Assembly: GCA_963750045.1 (NCBI GenBank) | Contig: CAVVPD010000003.1 | Location: 372,001 to 436,000 of the forward strand | Length of the DNA: 64,000 nt | Direction: 5' to 3' | From: DASUAS01 sp963750045 | Lineage (GTDB): Bacteria; Actinomycetota; Acidimicrobiia; IMCC26256; DASPTH01 | Shown: positions 8,271 through 18,354 of the stretch, piece by piece | How the letters are laid out: each line of letters starts with the position of its first letter | How positions within the stretch are numbered: position 1 is the stretch's first letter | Translations under genes and position numbers: made by a program | Notes under the pieces: generated by a model | The model's database searches: none | What the model saw: the letters and a program-made list of their open reading frames with translations, nothing else | Told to the model about the DNA's origin: nothing

Positions 8271-9470
8271 ATGGGCCTCGACCCGATCGTGCGCTTGCGG
8301 CTGACCGAGGAGCACGAGCAGCTGCGGTCCGACGTGCGCACCTGGCTCGACGTCAACCTGGCAGATGAGTTCCGCCACAGTGCTGCCAACGCCGACTACC
8401 TCGCCGAAGCCGGTCATGAGCGGGCCATCGAATTCTGCCGGGCGCTGCACGCGCAGGGCTGGTTCGTCCCCCACTGGCCGGCGGAGCACGAGGGCGGCGG
8501 TTTCGGGATCACCGAGCAGATGATCATCCGCGAGCAACTCGCGTACGCGGGTGCACCGCTCGTGAACTCGAACGGAACCAACATGTTGGCGCCGATCCTG
8601 TTCTCCAACGGCACTGAGGAGCAGAAGGCGCGCTACCTCCCCGCCATCGCCCGTTCCGAGACGATGTGGGCGCAGGGCTACTCCGAACCCGAAGCCGGCT
8701 CCGACCTCGCCGCGCTGCGGATGACCGCGCGCCGCGACGGCGACGAGTACGTCGTGAACGGCCAGAAGACCTGGACCAGCAATGGACGGCTCGCCGACTG
8801 GATGTTCGTCCTCGTGCGAACGGATCCGGATGCCGCGAAGCCCCAGGCAGGGATCTCGTTCCTGCTCGTCGACCTGCGCACGCCGGGCATCACGATCAGC
8901 CCCATTCGATCTCTCACGGGATACCCGACGTTCGCGGAGGAGTTCTTCGAGGACGTACGGGTACCCGTCGAGAACCTGGTGGGCCCGGAGAACGACGGCT
9001 GGCGCATCGCCAAGGAGCTGCTCGTCTTCGAGCGGTCGAACATCACGCGCGCCGCCCAGGGCCAGCGATACGTCGACGAGCTCGTCGACTGGTGTCGAAA
9101 GAAGGAGGGGTCGCCCGACGACCCGTTGCGCTCCGCAGCCAACCGGATGGCCCTCACCCGCTTGGTCGAGAAGGTGGAGATCGGTCGGGCGCTCAGCTAC
9201 CGGATCGCTCAGCTGCAGGCGCACGGCGGCATGACGTCGAGTTTGGCGTCGCTGTCGAAGCTCTACCACGCCGAGTTCACCTTCGAGCTCCGGACGGTGG
9301 GTGCGCGGATCCTCGGCACCGCCGGCGACCTCATGCCCTCGGAGCCAGACGTGCCCGTCCACGGTCACTTCAGCGAAGGTCTGCTCTTGTCCATGCTCCA
9401 CCGCATCGGCGGTGGGACGAGCGACATCCAGCGCGACGTGATAGGCCGCGGGCTCGGACTTCCGAAGTAG
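8271..9470 (+). CDS. Acyl-CoA dehydrogenase
   Basis: An intact 399-residue flavoenzyme that introduces the alpha-beta double bond into an acyl-CoA. Visible signatures are WAQGYSEPEAGSDLA, VVNGQKTWTS and the C-terminal GGGTSDIQRDVIGRGLGLPK. At the position of the catalytic Glu of medium-chain enzymes (preceding GT) there is Gly, as in many actinobacterial members, so the base lies elsewhere. First gene of an operon with enoyl-CoA hydratase and Baeyer-Villiger monooxygenase, downstream of a divergent TetR gene. Confidence 0.93.
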   Translation: MGLDPIVRLRLTEEHEQLRSDVRTWLDVNLADEFRHSAANADYLAEAGHERAIEFCRALHAQGWFVPHWPAEHEGGGFGITEQMIIREQLAYAGAPLVNSNGTNMLAPILFSNGTEEQKARYLPAIARSETMWAQGYSEPEAGSDLAALRMTARRDGDEYVVNGQKTWTSNGRLADWMFVLVRTDPDAAKPQAGISFLLVDLRTPGITISPIRSLTGYPTFAEEFFEDVRVPVENLVGPENDGWRIAKELLVFERSNITRAAQGQRYVDELVDWCRKKEGSPDDPLRSAANRMALTRLVEKVEIGRALSYRIAQLQAHGGMTSSLASLSKLYHAEFTFELRTVGARILGTAGDLMPSEPDVPVHGHFSEGLLLSMLHRIGGGTSDIQRDVIGRGLGLPK

Positions 9471-9482
9471 CCAGGAGGCATC

Positions 9483-10290
9483 GTGAGCGACCAAGGCACC
9501 GAGCTGCTGCGCGAGCAGGACGCCGGCGTGCTGCGTCTCGTCCTGAACCGACCCGAGGCCGGCAACTCGTTCGACAGCCGCGATGCAGCGACAGCTGATC
9601 GACGCTTTCATCGCCGCGAGCGGCGATCCCGACGTGCGGGTCGTCGTGTTGACCGCTGCGGGAGATCGCCACTTCTGCACCGGTCCCGACCTGCGTGACC
9701 CCGAGTTCGCACCCGATCCCGACCGTCGCGCCGGCGACGCGGCTCGCCGGCTGCGGGTGGGGAGCCACCGCATGGTCCAGGCGATGCTCGACTGCGAGAA
9801 GCCCATCGTGTGTGGTCTCAACGGAACCGCGGCCGGCGCGGGCGCGAACCTCGTGTTCGGCGCGGACCTCGTTGTCGCGGTCGAGCACGCCACGATCATC
9901 GAGCTCTTCGCCCGCCGTGGCCTCATTCCCGACGGCGGCGCCGCGTACCTGCTCACTCGCCGGCTCCCGCCGAACATCGCGAAGCAGCTGGTGTTCTTCG
10001 CCGATGCGCTGACCATGATCGATGCGCAGCGCCTCGGCGTCGTGAACGAGGTCGTGTCGGCCGACCGGTTCACCGCCACGCTCGACGAATGGGCCGCCAG
10101 GCTCGCGACCGGACCGACGCTGGCGTTCGCCGCCGCCAAGCAGCTCCTCAACTTGGCCGCCGACGACGGGCGCGACGCTTCGTTCGCGCTCGAGGCGCTG
10201 CTGGTCGAGCAGATCGCATCCACCGACGACGTTGCCGAGGGCGTGGCTGCGTTCCTCGAGAAGCGAGAGCCGAGGTTCCGAGGACGATGA
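9483..10290 (+). CDS. Enoyl-CoA hydratase/isomerase family protein (one frame break)
   Basis: A crotonase-fold protein. RLVLNRPEAGNSF, the oxyanion-hole segments HFCTGPDL and GLNGTAAGAGANL, and RRGLIPDGGA follow the family order. The GTG at 9483 is preceded by AGGAGG. The frame breaks at CGCG 9579-9582; adding CG gives FDSRAMQRQLIDAF, which joins both halves. The substrate is presumably the enoyl-CoA made by the upstream acyl-CoA dehydrogenase. The stop overlaps the monooxygenase ATG by four bases. Confidence 0.88.
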
Positions 10291-11736
10291 ACGAACGACA
10301 CGAGATCGCGGTCATCGGCGCTGGCCCCGGCGGTATCTGCACCGCCGTCAAGCTGCTCGAGGCCGGCATCGACGACTTCGTCGTGCTGGAGCAGGGCACA
10401 GGCGTCGGCGGCACCTGGTACCACAATCGCTACCCGGGGGCCGAGTGCGACGTGATGTCGCACCTCTACTCCTACTCGTTCGAGCTGAACCCCGAGTGGT
10501 CACAACGCTACGCGCGCCAGCCCGAGATCCTCGCGTATCTCGAGCGTTGCGGCGAGAAGTACGGAGTCATGCCCCACATCTCGCTCGAGACGAAGGTCAC
10601 CGATGCATCGTGGGACGAAGATGCCGGCGTGTGGCGGGTGCGCACCGACACGGGCCGCGAGATCGTGGTTGACATCCTGGTGAGCGCGCTGGGCATGTTC
10701 AACGAACCGGTGCTGCCTGACATCCCCGGCCGCGAGTCGTTCACGGGGCGCTCCTTCCACTCGGCCCGCTGGCCCGACGACGTCGACCTCACCGGCCGAC
10801 GCGTCGCGGTGATCGGCAGCGCAGCCAGCTCAGTGCAGCTCGTCCCCGAAGTCGCGAAGGTCGCGCAGCACCTCGTCGTGTTCCAACGCACCGCGATCTG
10901 GGTGCTCCCCAAGGACGACCGCCCCTACACCGACGAAGATCGAGCGCGCTTCCGCACCGACCCCGCCGCGATGTTGGAGCTGCGGGCCAAGCTCGAGCAG
11001 AGCGTCAACGAGATGATGACCTTCTCCAACCCTGAGTTCCTCGCGCAGGCGAGAGCGGCTGGGCTCGAGAACCTGTCGGTGGTCGAGGACGACGAGCTCC
11101 GGGAGAAGCTCACGCCGAAGCTGCCATGGGGTTCGCGCCGTCCGATCGTCTCGAACGTCTACTACCCGACGTTCAATCGCGACAACGTCGAACTGGTCAC
11201 AGAGTCGATCACGGAGATAACGTCGAGCGGCGTGCGTACGGTCGACGGTCGCGAGCACGAGGTCGACGTCATCGTGTTCGCGACCGGCTTCGACACCACC
11301 CGGTACCTGACCGCGATCTCGGTGACCGGACGAGACGGGCGCGCGCTCGAGGACGCGTGGGCCGACGACCCCGCGGCCTACCTGGGTGTGGTCACCAGTG
11401 GTTTCCCGAACCTGTTCATGCTCTACGGACCGAACACGAACAACGGCTCGATCCTGCGAATGCTCGAGTACCAGGCGGAGTTCGTGGTGCGCTTCGTGCA
11501 GCTCATGGAGAAGGAGCAGGTGTCGTGGGTCGACCTGCGACCAGAGGCGCAGGCGTACTTCAACCGGCAGCTCCAGAGTGCGCTCGACAGCATCGGTGTG
11601 TGGCGAGCAGAGGACGACGGCTACTACCGGGGCCGCTCGGGGCGCATCGTGACCCAGTGGCCTCACTCGATGGACGACTACGCCGAAGGCCTCCGCGCGC
11701 TGTCACTTGTCGCGTTCGAGTACGCGCGCGCCCTGA
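10287..11736 (+). CDS. Baeyer-Villiger-type flavin monooxygenase
   Basis: An FAD/NADPH monooxygenase of about 483 residues. The first Rossmann motif GAGPGGI is near residue 10, and the Baeyer-Villiger fingerprint FTGRSFHSARWP fits FxGxxxHxxxWP. The second nucleotide motif is VIGSAASS, followed by ATGFD. It would insert oxygen next to a ketone, giving an ester or lactone. The literal frame runs on to 12329 through the antisense gene, but adding CG in the CGCG tract at 11723-11730 brings TGA 11734-11736 into frame, giving the end EYARAP. That leaves eight bases before the convergent gene's stop. Confidence 0.9.
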
Positions 11737-11744
11737 GCACGCGG

Positions 11745-13030
11745 TCACATCGCGTTCGACCAGTCGAGACCCATCTCCGACGGATCACGCTGGAACGCAC
11801 GGATCATTGCCTGCAGCGTGTACGTCGCGACGAGGCGACCGTCCTCCGCGAATACGTGGCCTTCGCCCTGCGCGAGGCCGTTCCCCGAGTGGACTGCGGG
11901 GTTCACGTAGAGGTGCCACTGCGTGACGTCGACCTCTTCGTGGAAGGCCATCGAGATCGACATCACGCCGGTGGAGAGCGTCGAGTGCGCGATGTCCTCG
12001 CCGAACCCCGCGTGCGGGCGCATCGCGGCCGCGATCGTCCAGTGCGTCGTGGACTGCGCAAGCAGCGCGGTGTGCAGGTACGGCTCGATCGGTGCCTCCT
12101 TGAACCGGCACCAGGCGTGGATCTCGGGCGGCCCGATCCGTTCGGGGTCACCGTCGTAGGCGGCGTTGACCACTCGGATGTCGCGGCCGCTCACCCGGAA
12201 GACAGCCATCTCCTCGCGCGTCGGCTGGCCCGCCGACGTCGGGCATCGGGAGCGAGTTGCGAATCACGTCGTCGGCGCCGGCGTCGAGCAGCAGCAATCC
12301 GACGCTGCGCAGTTTGTCGTGCTGGTTGACCTTGACCTCGAGCGTCGAGAAGGTGCGGCCAGGACGGAGTACGTCGACCTCGACGTCGAGCGGCGAATCG
12401 AACGCCGCCGACTTGCAGAAGATCATGTGCGCAGTCGTCGACGCGTTGGTCGGGGAAGGTCTTGGCGGCGGCGACGATCGCTTGGGCGAGCATCTGGCCA
12501 CCCTCGACCACGTTGCGGGACACATCGCGGTATGGCGGGCCCACGAAGTGTCCGTCGCCCACGGGTTCGACATCGACGAGGCGAACGAGATCGGCGGCAT
12601 CCCCCCATGTCGGGAAGGGGTTGGTGGTGGTGGCCAACGCACCCTCGCCGGGCCACTCCTCCACGAGCTCGATCCGCAGCCGCTCCTGGTAGAACGCGAC
12701 ATACCCCTTGATCCCGGCGACTTCGTCGAAGGGTTCGCGGTACGTCCAGACGACGTTCTTCTCTGGCGCGTCGCCTGCGGTGAGCGTCCAGTAGCTGGCT
12801 TCGCCCTTGAACGGGCAGATCGTGTGCGCCACCGACTCCTCGAAGTGCTCCCACTTGACGTCGGACTCCGGGAAGTAGAGCCGGTCGACGTGACGAGTCT
12901 CCTCGAGGCGTAGGCACGACGTGCTCTCCGCGACCAGGACGTCACCGACCCACACCCGTGCCGTGAACGGCAGGGGGACGAGGTCGATCACGTAGTCGGG
13001 GTTGGCGGGCCAGGCGCTCTCGATGTCCAC
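11745..13030 (-). CDS. DUF427 domain fused to acyl-CoA thioesterase II-type domain (two frame breaks)
   Basis: The first 140 or so residues carry the DUF427 pattern: RVWVGDVLVAES, DVKWEHFEES, TICPFKGEASYW and EVAGIKGYVAFY. A TesB-like double-hotdog thioesterase follows, with RNVVEGGQMLAQAI, AHMIFCKSAAFDSP, HAWCRFKEA and a final segment LYVNPAVHSGNGLAQG. Frame breaks lie at CGCG 12442-12445 and 12215-12220, each repaired by one CG. The GTG at 13030 has GGAG upstream. Thioesterases release CoA from stalled or dead-end acyl-CoAs. What the DUF427 domain adds is unknown. Confidence 0.8.
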
Positions 13031-13128
13031 CCTTGCTCCTCGGTCGGCGGCTCCGCGCCCGAACTGCACAGATGTACACCGCTCGCCCCATCGTATCTCG
13101 GGGAGGCGGCGCGGCCGCTGGTGCGCGG

Positions 13129-13554
13129 TCAGGCGTGGTCGAGCCGGAGGCGGCGCAGCACGAGGGACGTGATCTTCCACCCGTCAGGGGCGCGGGTGTA
13201 TGCCGCGTGGTAGTGGCCACTCCCCCGGAAGTTCCGTTCCGGTGCGTCCGGGTACTCGACGACGTCCTCCATCGCCCAGATCGCTCGTGCGTCATCGGGG
13301 CCGACGAGCTCGATCTCGGGAAGGAAGCCGCGATGCACGCTGACCGCGGGACCGAGCACGCGCTCGATCATGTGGACGACGCGATCGGCCCCGGTCAGGA
13401 CTGGCACGTCGGCGACGTCATCGGGCGCCAACATCGTCATGTCGTCCGCAAAGATCCGCCGCAGCGCCGACCACTGCTTCGTGTCCATGAAGCGGAAGTA
13501 CTGCGCCATCACGATCTTGACGGCCTCGAGGTCGTCGACGTGCGTGTCGCTCAC
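13129..13554 (-). CDS. SnoaL-like (NTF2-fold) protein
   Basis: An intact protein of 141 residues with the cone-shaped NTF2/SnoaL pattern: AVKIVMAQYFRFMDTKQW, IFADDMTM, HMIERVLG and GSGHYHAAYTRAPDGWKI. Members are small isomerases, hydratases or cyclases, often of ring-containing compounds. Its GTG overlaps the stop of the TetR gene upstream by four bases, so the two are co-transcribed. A second, related gene is at 50519-51009. Confidence 0.8.
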   Translation of the reverse strand: MSDTHVDDLEAVKIVMAQYFRFMDTKQWSALRRIFADDMTMLAPDDVADVPVLTGADRVVHMIERVLGPAVSVHRGFLPEIELVGPDDARAIWAMEDVVEYPDAPERNFRGSGHYHAAYTRAPDGWKITSLVLRRLRLDHA

Positions 13555-14195
13555 CGCTCGCCGAGGAGCCCGGCCACACCGTAGGTGGCCATGAACTTGC
13601 CGACCGACTTCGGACGGCGAACGTCGAACGCCGACGACGACTGCATGGCAGTGATCGACATCAGCATCCGGGCGAGCCATTCCGCCGCCTCGTACGCGTC
13701 GACGTCTCTGCGTACCTCGCCGCGTGACTTCGCCGCCTCGACATAGGGCACCAGGAAGTGCGACATGCGCCGCAGCGCGCCGTCGCGATCGCTCGCCGAC
13801 AGCCGCATGAACATCGACTCGTCGTCGCGGAGGCGATGGCGCGAGAAGTCGGCGACGTTGCGGCCGACGGTCTCCCCGAACGCGCCCACCTGTTCGGCGA
13901 GCGTGTCGTACACGTCCATCTTCGTCGCCGCTTCCTGGTAGTAGCGCTGCCCGCGGAGCTCAATGGTGGCGTCGATGAGCTCCTGACGTTCGGAGAAGTA
14001 GCGATAGACCGTGCCCCGCGAGACCTGTGCATGACGGGCGACATCGTGCAGGCTCGTCCGCGAGATGCCGAGTTGCATGAAGCACTCGAGTGCGGCCTGC
14101 AGGATCCGCGTGCGGGTGGAGTCCTCCGTACCCGACGACGTGGTCGAGCCCTTGGTCGCTGTCGATCCTCGAGGCATGGCGCCCGCCTCCATCAT
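13551..14195 (-). CDS. TetR-family regulator
   Basis: An intact protein of 214 residues, or 208 from the ATG at 14177. RILQAALECFMQLG precedes the helix-turn-helix TSLHDVARHAQVSRGTVYRYF. The ligand domain includes EWLARMLMSITAMQ. It is a close paralogue of the TetR at 7528-8143 and of the broken TetR at 63234-63863, so the three probably descend from one duplicated regulator. It heads a minus-strand unit with the SnoaL-like gene. Confidence 0.92.
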   Translation of the reverse strand: MMEAGAMPRGSTATKGSTTSSGTEDSTRTRILQAALECFMQLGISRTSLHDVARHAQVSRGTVYRYFSERQELIDATIELRGQRYYQEAATKMDVYDTLAEQVGAFGETVGRNVADFSRHRLRDDESMFMRLSASDRDGALRRMSHFLVPYVEAAKSRGEVRRDVDAYEAAEWLARMLMSITAMQSSSAFDVRRPKSVGKFMATYGVAGLLGER

Positions 14196-14282
14196 GGTGT
14201 CTCGTGGTGGACTGCGCGGTCCGTGGTCCGGTCATGCTACGTCGGTCGAACTCCGGAAGCCGGGGACCGACGGTGCGCTCGC

Positions 14283-15074
14283 TCACGAGATGCCGGTGAA
14301 GGTGGGGCGCTCCTTCTGGAGGAACGCGCGCAATCCCGCGAGGCAGTCGTCGCCGGCGAAGAGCACCGGCTGCGCGTCCCGCTCGTGTGCGAGCACGCCT
14401 TCGAGTGCGTCGGCGGTGGCGGTCCGGATGCCCTCCTTGATCGCGGCGAGTGCGCGCGTCGGCCCTTGTGCGAGCGCCGCGGAGTAGGCGAGCGCGTCCG
14501 ACGCGAACGTGTCCGATGGGAACACCTGCTGCAGGATGCCGAGCGCCTGCGCTCGTTCGGCATCCAGGCGCTCACCTGTCATCATCAGGTGTGCAGACGC
14601 GGCCGGCGCCCACCAGGCCAACGAGCGAGTGCAAGCCAGCCCAGTCGGGTACGAGACCGATGCGCACGAAGCTCTCGGTGAACACGGTGCGCTCGGAACC
14701 CACCCGGAGGTCGCACGCGAGTGCCAGGTTCATCCCCGCACCGGCCGCGTTGCCGTCGACCGCGGCGACCACAGGCTTCGGCATCGCACGGATCTCGCGG
14801 ACGACGGCTGCACCCAGCGCGACGCGTCGGCGGATCTCGTCGCGGTCGTCGCGTTGGTGGAGGGCGATCAGCTCCTCGATGTCCGCGCCCGCGGAGAAGT
14901 TCGCGCCTGCGCCCCGGATCATCACCGCGGCACCGCCGGGTCGGCGCCCACCTCCTCGAGCGTGCGCAGGAGGTCCTCTCGCATCGTCCCCTCGAATCGG
15001 TTCATCACCGCCGGACGGTCGAGCACGACCACCGCGAGCGCTTCGTGTCGTTCGAGTGCGAGCCCTGACACCAC
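14283..15074 (-). CDS. Enoyl-CoA hydratase/isomerase family protein (two frame breaks)
   Basis: A crotonase-fold protein in three frames. The N-terminal part reads AVVVLDRPAVMNRFEG, the middle FSAGADIEEL and AAVDGNAAGAGMNLALACDL, and the end AHLMMTGERLDAERA and AFLQKERPTF. One break, at CGCG 14598-14601, is repaired by CG (GAGRASAHLMM). The other, near CGCG 14926-14929, needs one base or two CG units (DPAVPRAVMIRGAG). The GTG at 15074 has GGGGGAG upstream. It lies thirteen bases after the ligase in the same operon. Confidence 0.8.
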
Positions 15075-15087
15075 CGCTCCCCCGCTC

Positions 15088-16749
15088 TCAGCTGATGGGG
15101 AGCTTGCCGGCCGCGAGCCGGTCAACCAGCTGGCGCTTGTCGATCTTGTTCGTGGTCGTGTACGGAAGATCGTCGGTCGACGGGAGGATCACCCACTGCT
15201 TCGGCACCTTGTACACAGCGAGCTGGGCACGAGCGCGCGGCACGAGCTCCGCGGGTGTGAGCGACTCACCCGGGCGCAGCACGACCACGCCCACCACGAC
15301 CGCGCCCCGCTGTTCGTCGGGCACGCCGACGACGTACGCCTCTCGGACCTCGGGCATCTCGAAGAGGACCTTCTCGACCTCCACCGGCGCAACGTTTGCT
15401 CCCGAGGTCTTGATCATGTCGTCGGTGCGGCCGGAGAAGTACAGGTGACCGTCGTCGTCGAAGTACGCGGAATCGCCGGTGTGGTACCAGCCTTCGGCGT
15501 CGAAGACCTCCGACCAGGTGCGACCGACCATGCCGCGCATCATCGGCCAGCCCCGCACGCAGATCTCTCCGTGGACACCCGGACCCACAGCGACGCCTTG
15601 CTCGTCGACGATCTTGTGCTCGAACCCGGGCGCGGTGACCCCGAGTGAGCCTCGCTTCTCCTCTGGGAGCTGCTCGGCGGGTGGCCACCAGGTGTGTGAG
15701 CTGCACGTTTCGGTCATGCCGAGCTGGGCGACCCGCAGTGAGGGGTCGGAGCCGCGCAACTCGGGCGCGAGCAACACCGGCTGGTAGCCGTCACGAAGAC
15801 TGGAGAGATCCGTCGACGCGAAGTCGGGGTGGGCGGCGATCGCCGGACCCACATGGGGAAAGCCCATCGCGTAGGTCGCTCGCTCGGTCGCGAGTAGGTG
15901 CAGCACCTCGCCGGCGTCGAAGCGGTGCTCGGTGAGGATGCTCACACCGATCTGCATCGGCCCGAGTACACCGAACACGAGACCACCGACCCAGAAGAAC
16001 GCCATCGGCACGTAGACGCGATCGTCGGCCGACCACTCGTGGCGTGCCGCGATGAAGCGAGAGTGACGGAGCACCGTGCCGTGCACATGGATGATGCCCT
16101 TGGGGTCGGACGTGCTGCCCGACGTGTAGATCACCACCAGGTCGTCCGCCGGACGCACCGCGTCCTGCGCCGCCGCGAGTAGTTCCGGATCGACGAGTCG
16201 ATCGCGAGGTGCGAGCCACGCGCGATCGCCATCGTCGCCAAGACTCAGCACGTGACGGAGCGATGGCGTGGACGGGAGCTGCAGCGGGTCGGGATCCGCG
16301 TCCACGAGGCCCGGCACGCTCTGCTCGACGAGCCCGAGGGTGTCCTTCCCGAGGATCGACGGGACGGTGAGCAGCGTGTGGATGTCGGCGTGGCGTAGGA
16401 GCCAGCCCAGCTCCGGAGCCTGGAAGAAGGTGTTGATCGGTACCGCCACCGCACCGATGCGGGTGGTGGCGAGGAACGCGACGACGAAATCGGGTCCGTT
16501 CGGAGCGAGTACTCCGACCCGCGTGCCCTTCACCACCCCCAACGCGAGGAGCGTGCGCGCGAGATCACCTGAACGCGCTTCGGCCTCGGCGTACGTGACG
16601 CGCTCGATGCTCCCGTTTGCTGTCGTGGCGACGACCAGATCGTGCGCACCGTGCGCTTCGACCAGCGCGTCCAACATCTTCGGAATGGTCGCTTCGTACG
16701 GCAGCGTGACGGGCTCGAAGTGACGCCCGGGCACGATGACGTCGGCCAT
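15088..16749 (-). CDS. AMP-dependent acyl-CoA ligase
   Basis: An intact ANL-superfamily enzyme of 553 residues that activates a carboxylic acid to its CoA thioester with ATP. The ATP loop is YTSGSTSDPKG, and the adenine-binding region is MTETCSSHTWW. The hinge region is GWYHTGDSAYFDDDGHLYFS followed by GRTDDMIKTSGAN. The C-terminal catalytic lysine is expected in NKIDKRQL. It closely resembles the ligase at 54337-55947. Its ATG overlaps the stop of the upstream hydratase by one base. Confidence 0.93.
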   Translation of the reverse strand: MADVIVPGRHFEPVTLPYEATIPKMLDALVEAHGAHDLVVATTANGSIERVTYAEAEARSGDLARTLLALGVVKGTRVGVLAPNGPDFVVAFLATTRIGAVAVPINTFFQAPELGWLLRHADIHTLLTVPSILGKDTLGLVEQSVPGLVDADPDPLQLPSTPSLRHVLSLGDDGDRAWLAPRDRLVDPELLAAAQDAVRPADDLVVIYTSGSTSDPKGIIHVHGTVLRHSRFIAARHEWSADDRVYVPMAFFWVGGLVFGVLGPMQIGVSILTEHRFDAGEVLHLLATERATYAMGFPHVGPAIAAHPDFASTDLSSLRDGYQPVLLAPELRGSDPSLRVAQLGMTETCSSHTWWPPAEQLPEEKRGSLGVTAPGFEHKIVDEQGVAVGPGVHGEICVRGWPMMRGMVGRTWSEVFDAEGWYHTGDSAYFDDDGHLYFSGRTDDMIKTSGANVAPVEVEKVLFEMPEVREAYVVGVPDEQRGAVVVGVVVLRPGESLTPAELVPRARAQLAVYKVPKQWVILPSTDDLPYTTTNKIDKRQLVDRLAAGKLPIS

Positions 16750-17513
16750 CAGACGGACCAGTTCGGCTCGCGCTTCTCCGCGAACGCGCGCATGCCCTCG
16801 TGGTAATCGGGATGGGTGAGCTGGTGCTGCAGCACGTAGCGGTACGCGACGTCGAAGCCCGGTCGAAGCCCGACGTCGAGGCTGGTCCACATCGCCTTGA
16901 TCGACGCCTGCACGGTGCCGGGTGAGAGCTTCGCGATGTCGAGCGCGATCTCTCGCGTCCGTGGCATGAGCTGCTCCTTCGGAACGACCTCGTTGACCAG
17001 CCCGATCTCGTACGCCCGTTGGGCGCTGATCCGGCCGTTCTTCGTCATGAGGCCCATCTGCATGACCATCGAGAGGGGCATGCGACGCAACAGCGCCACC
17101 GGCTCCATCGCGAAGACGTTGCCCACCATGCAATGGGTGTCGAGCAGCTCCGCGTGTTCCGCCGCGATGATGAGATCGGAGTCGGCGACCTGGTGCAGGC
17201 CTCCGCCGACGACCATGCCGTTGAGTGCGCAGATCACGGGCTTCCAGCAGTCGTGGTGCAGGCGAGAGCCCGGCACCTTGTTGCGGATACCCGACTCGGC
17301 TGTCGCGCGGACGTCCTGACCCGCTGAAAACGCGCGATCGCCGGCACCCGTGATGATCGCCACCCGGATCTCGGGGTCGTCCCGCACGAGTCCCCATGCC
17401 TCACCGAGCTCACGGCGAGAGGTGTCGTTGGTGGCGTTCAACCGCTCGGGTCGGTTGAACGTGATCGTCGCGACATGGTCGGACACGTCGAAGAGGATCG
17501 TCTCGAAGTCCAT
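16749..17513 (-). CDS. Enoyl-CoA hydratase/isomerase family protein
   Basis: An intact crotonase-fold protein of 254 residues. TITFNRPERLNATND, RAFSAGQDVRA, CALNGMVVGGGLHQVADSDL and FAEKREPNW mark the family. The segment after the oxyanion hole (HAELLDTHCMVGNVFAMEP) lacks the acidic residue usual for hydratases, so it may be an isomerase, hydrolase or other crotonase. The ATG at 17513 with GGGGGAG upstream is preferred to the longer frame beginning at 17561. It is the first gene after a strong inverted repeat at 17546-17572. Confidence 0.88.
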   Translation of the reverse strand: MDFETILFDVSDHVATITFNRPERLNATNDTSRRELGEAWGLVRDDPEIRVAIITGAGDRAFSAGQDVRATAESGIRNKVPGSRLHHDCWKPVICALNGMVVGGGLHQVADSDLIIAAEHAELLDTHCMVGNVFAMEPVALLRRMPLSMVMQMGLMTKNGRISAQRAYEIGLVNEVVPKEQLMPRTREIALDIAKLSPGTVQASIKAMWTSLDVGLRPGFDVAYRYVLQHQLTHPDYHEGMRAFAEKREPNWSV

Positions 17514-17545
17514 GGCTCGCTCCCCCACGTCAGGACTCGCGGCTT

Positions 17546-17572
17546 TGTGACAACGTAGCAAACATTGTCACA
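17546..17572. promoter_or_regulatory. Perfect inverted repeat, likely operator
   Basis: TGTGACAA and TTGTCACA flank an 11-base spacer, a perfect 8-bp dyad in an AT-rich island 33 bases upstream of the hydratase ATG. The size and position fit a dimeric repressor site controlling the hydratase-ligase-hydratase unit. The same TGACAA half-site reappears in opposite arrangement at 46902-46926. Confidence 0.7.
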
Positions 17573-17587
17573 TCGTTCCCTGTTGCC

Positions 17588-18338
17588 TCATGGCATCCAT
17601 TGCCCGCCCGAGACCGAGATCATCTGACCCACGATGTGTCGGGCTGCGTCCGAGCACAGGAAGGCGATCGTGGCTGCGATGTCGTCCGGATCGCCGATGC
17701 GACCAGTGAGGGTCGTGGCGCGCATGGCGTCGAGCTCGTCGTCGGACTTGCGCCCGAGCAGCCATGGTGTCGCCGTGGTCCCGACGACCAGTGTGTTGAC
17801 CCGGACGCCCAGCGGACCGAGTTGGACCGCCATGAGTCGCGACAAGCCTTCGACCCCGGCCTTGGCCGCCGCGTACGCCGGAGGCCCGGTGCGAACACCG
17901 TGCGCCGACACCGAGCTGATGTTGACGATGCTGCCGTGCCCTTGCTCCACCATCTGCCTTGCCGCCAGTTGCGCGACGACGAACGTGCCCTTGAGATTCA
18001 CGTCGACGATGCGGTCCCAGTCAGCATCGTCCTGGTCGAGGAACGTGGCGGGGAGCGTCATGCCCGCGTTGTTCACCACGACGTCGAGTCGACCGTGCGT
18101 CGCGACGAGCTCGTCGACGACGGACTGGACCGCGACACGGTCGCTGACCGAGGCTTCGTAGGCGCGCAGCCGTCCGGCCCGCGCTTCGATCTCAGGCGCG
18201 AGCGACGCCAACGCCTTGGCGTTGACGTCGACGACTGCAACCACGTAGCCGTCGTCGAGAAGCCGGCTCGTGATCGCCTGTCCGATGCCCGCGCGCGCCG
18301 CCCGTGACGATGGCCACCCGAGCTCGTGAGTCGCTCAT
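17588..18338 (-). CDS. Short-chain dehydrogenase/reductase (one frame break)
   Basis: A classical SDR. RVAIVTGGAR is the start of the cofactor motif and is followed, after the break, by GIGQAITSRLL. VVVNNAGMT, NISSVSAHG and AYAAAKAG are intact. The frame breaks in the CGCGCGCG tract at 18290-18297; one added CG gives GGARAGIGQ. The ATG at 18338 lies just downstream of the MaoC-like gene's stop at 18355, on the same strand. It probably acts on a hydroxyacyl-CoA. Confidence 0.87.
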
Positions 18339-18354
18339 CGGGAAGTGCTCGTCG

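Noticed and set aside
9810..12329. 839-codon frame extending the monooxygenase beyond 11736
   Set aside because: The tail is antisense to a recognisable thioesterase and has no family resemblance. A CG repair ends the enzyme at 11736.
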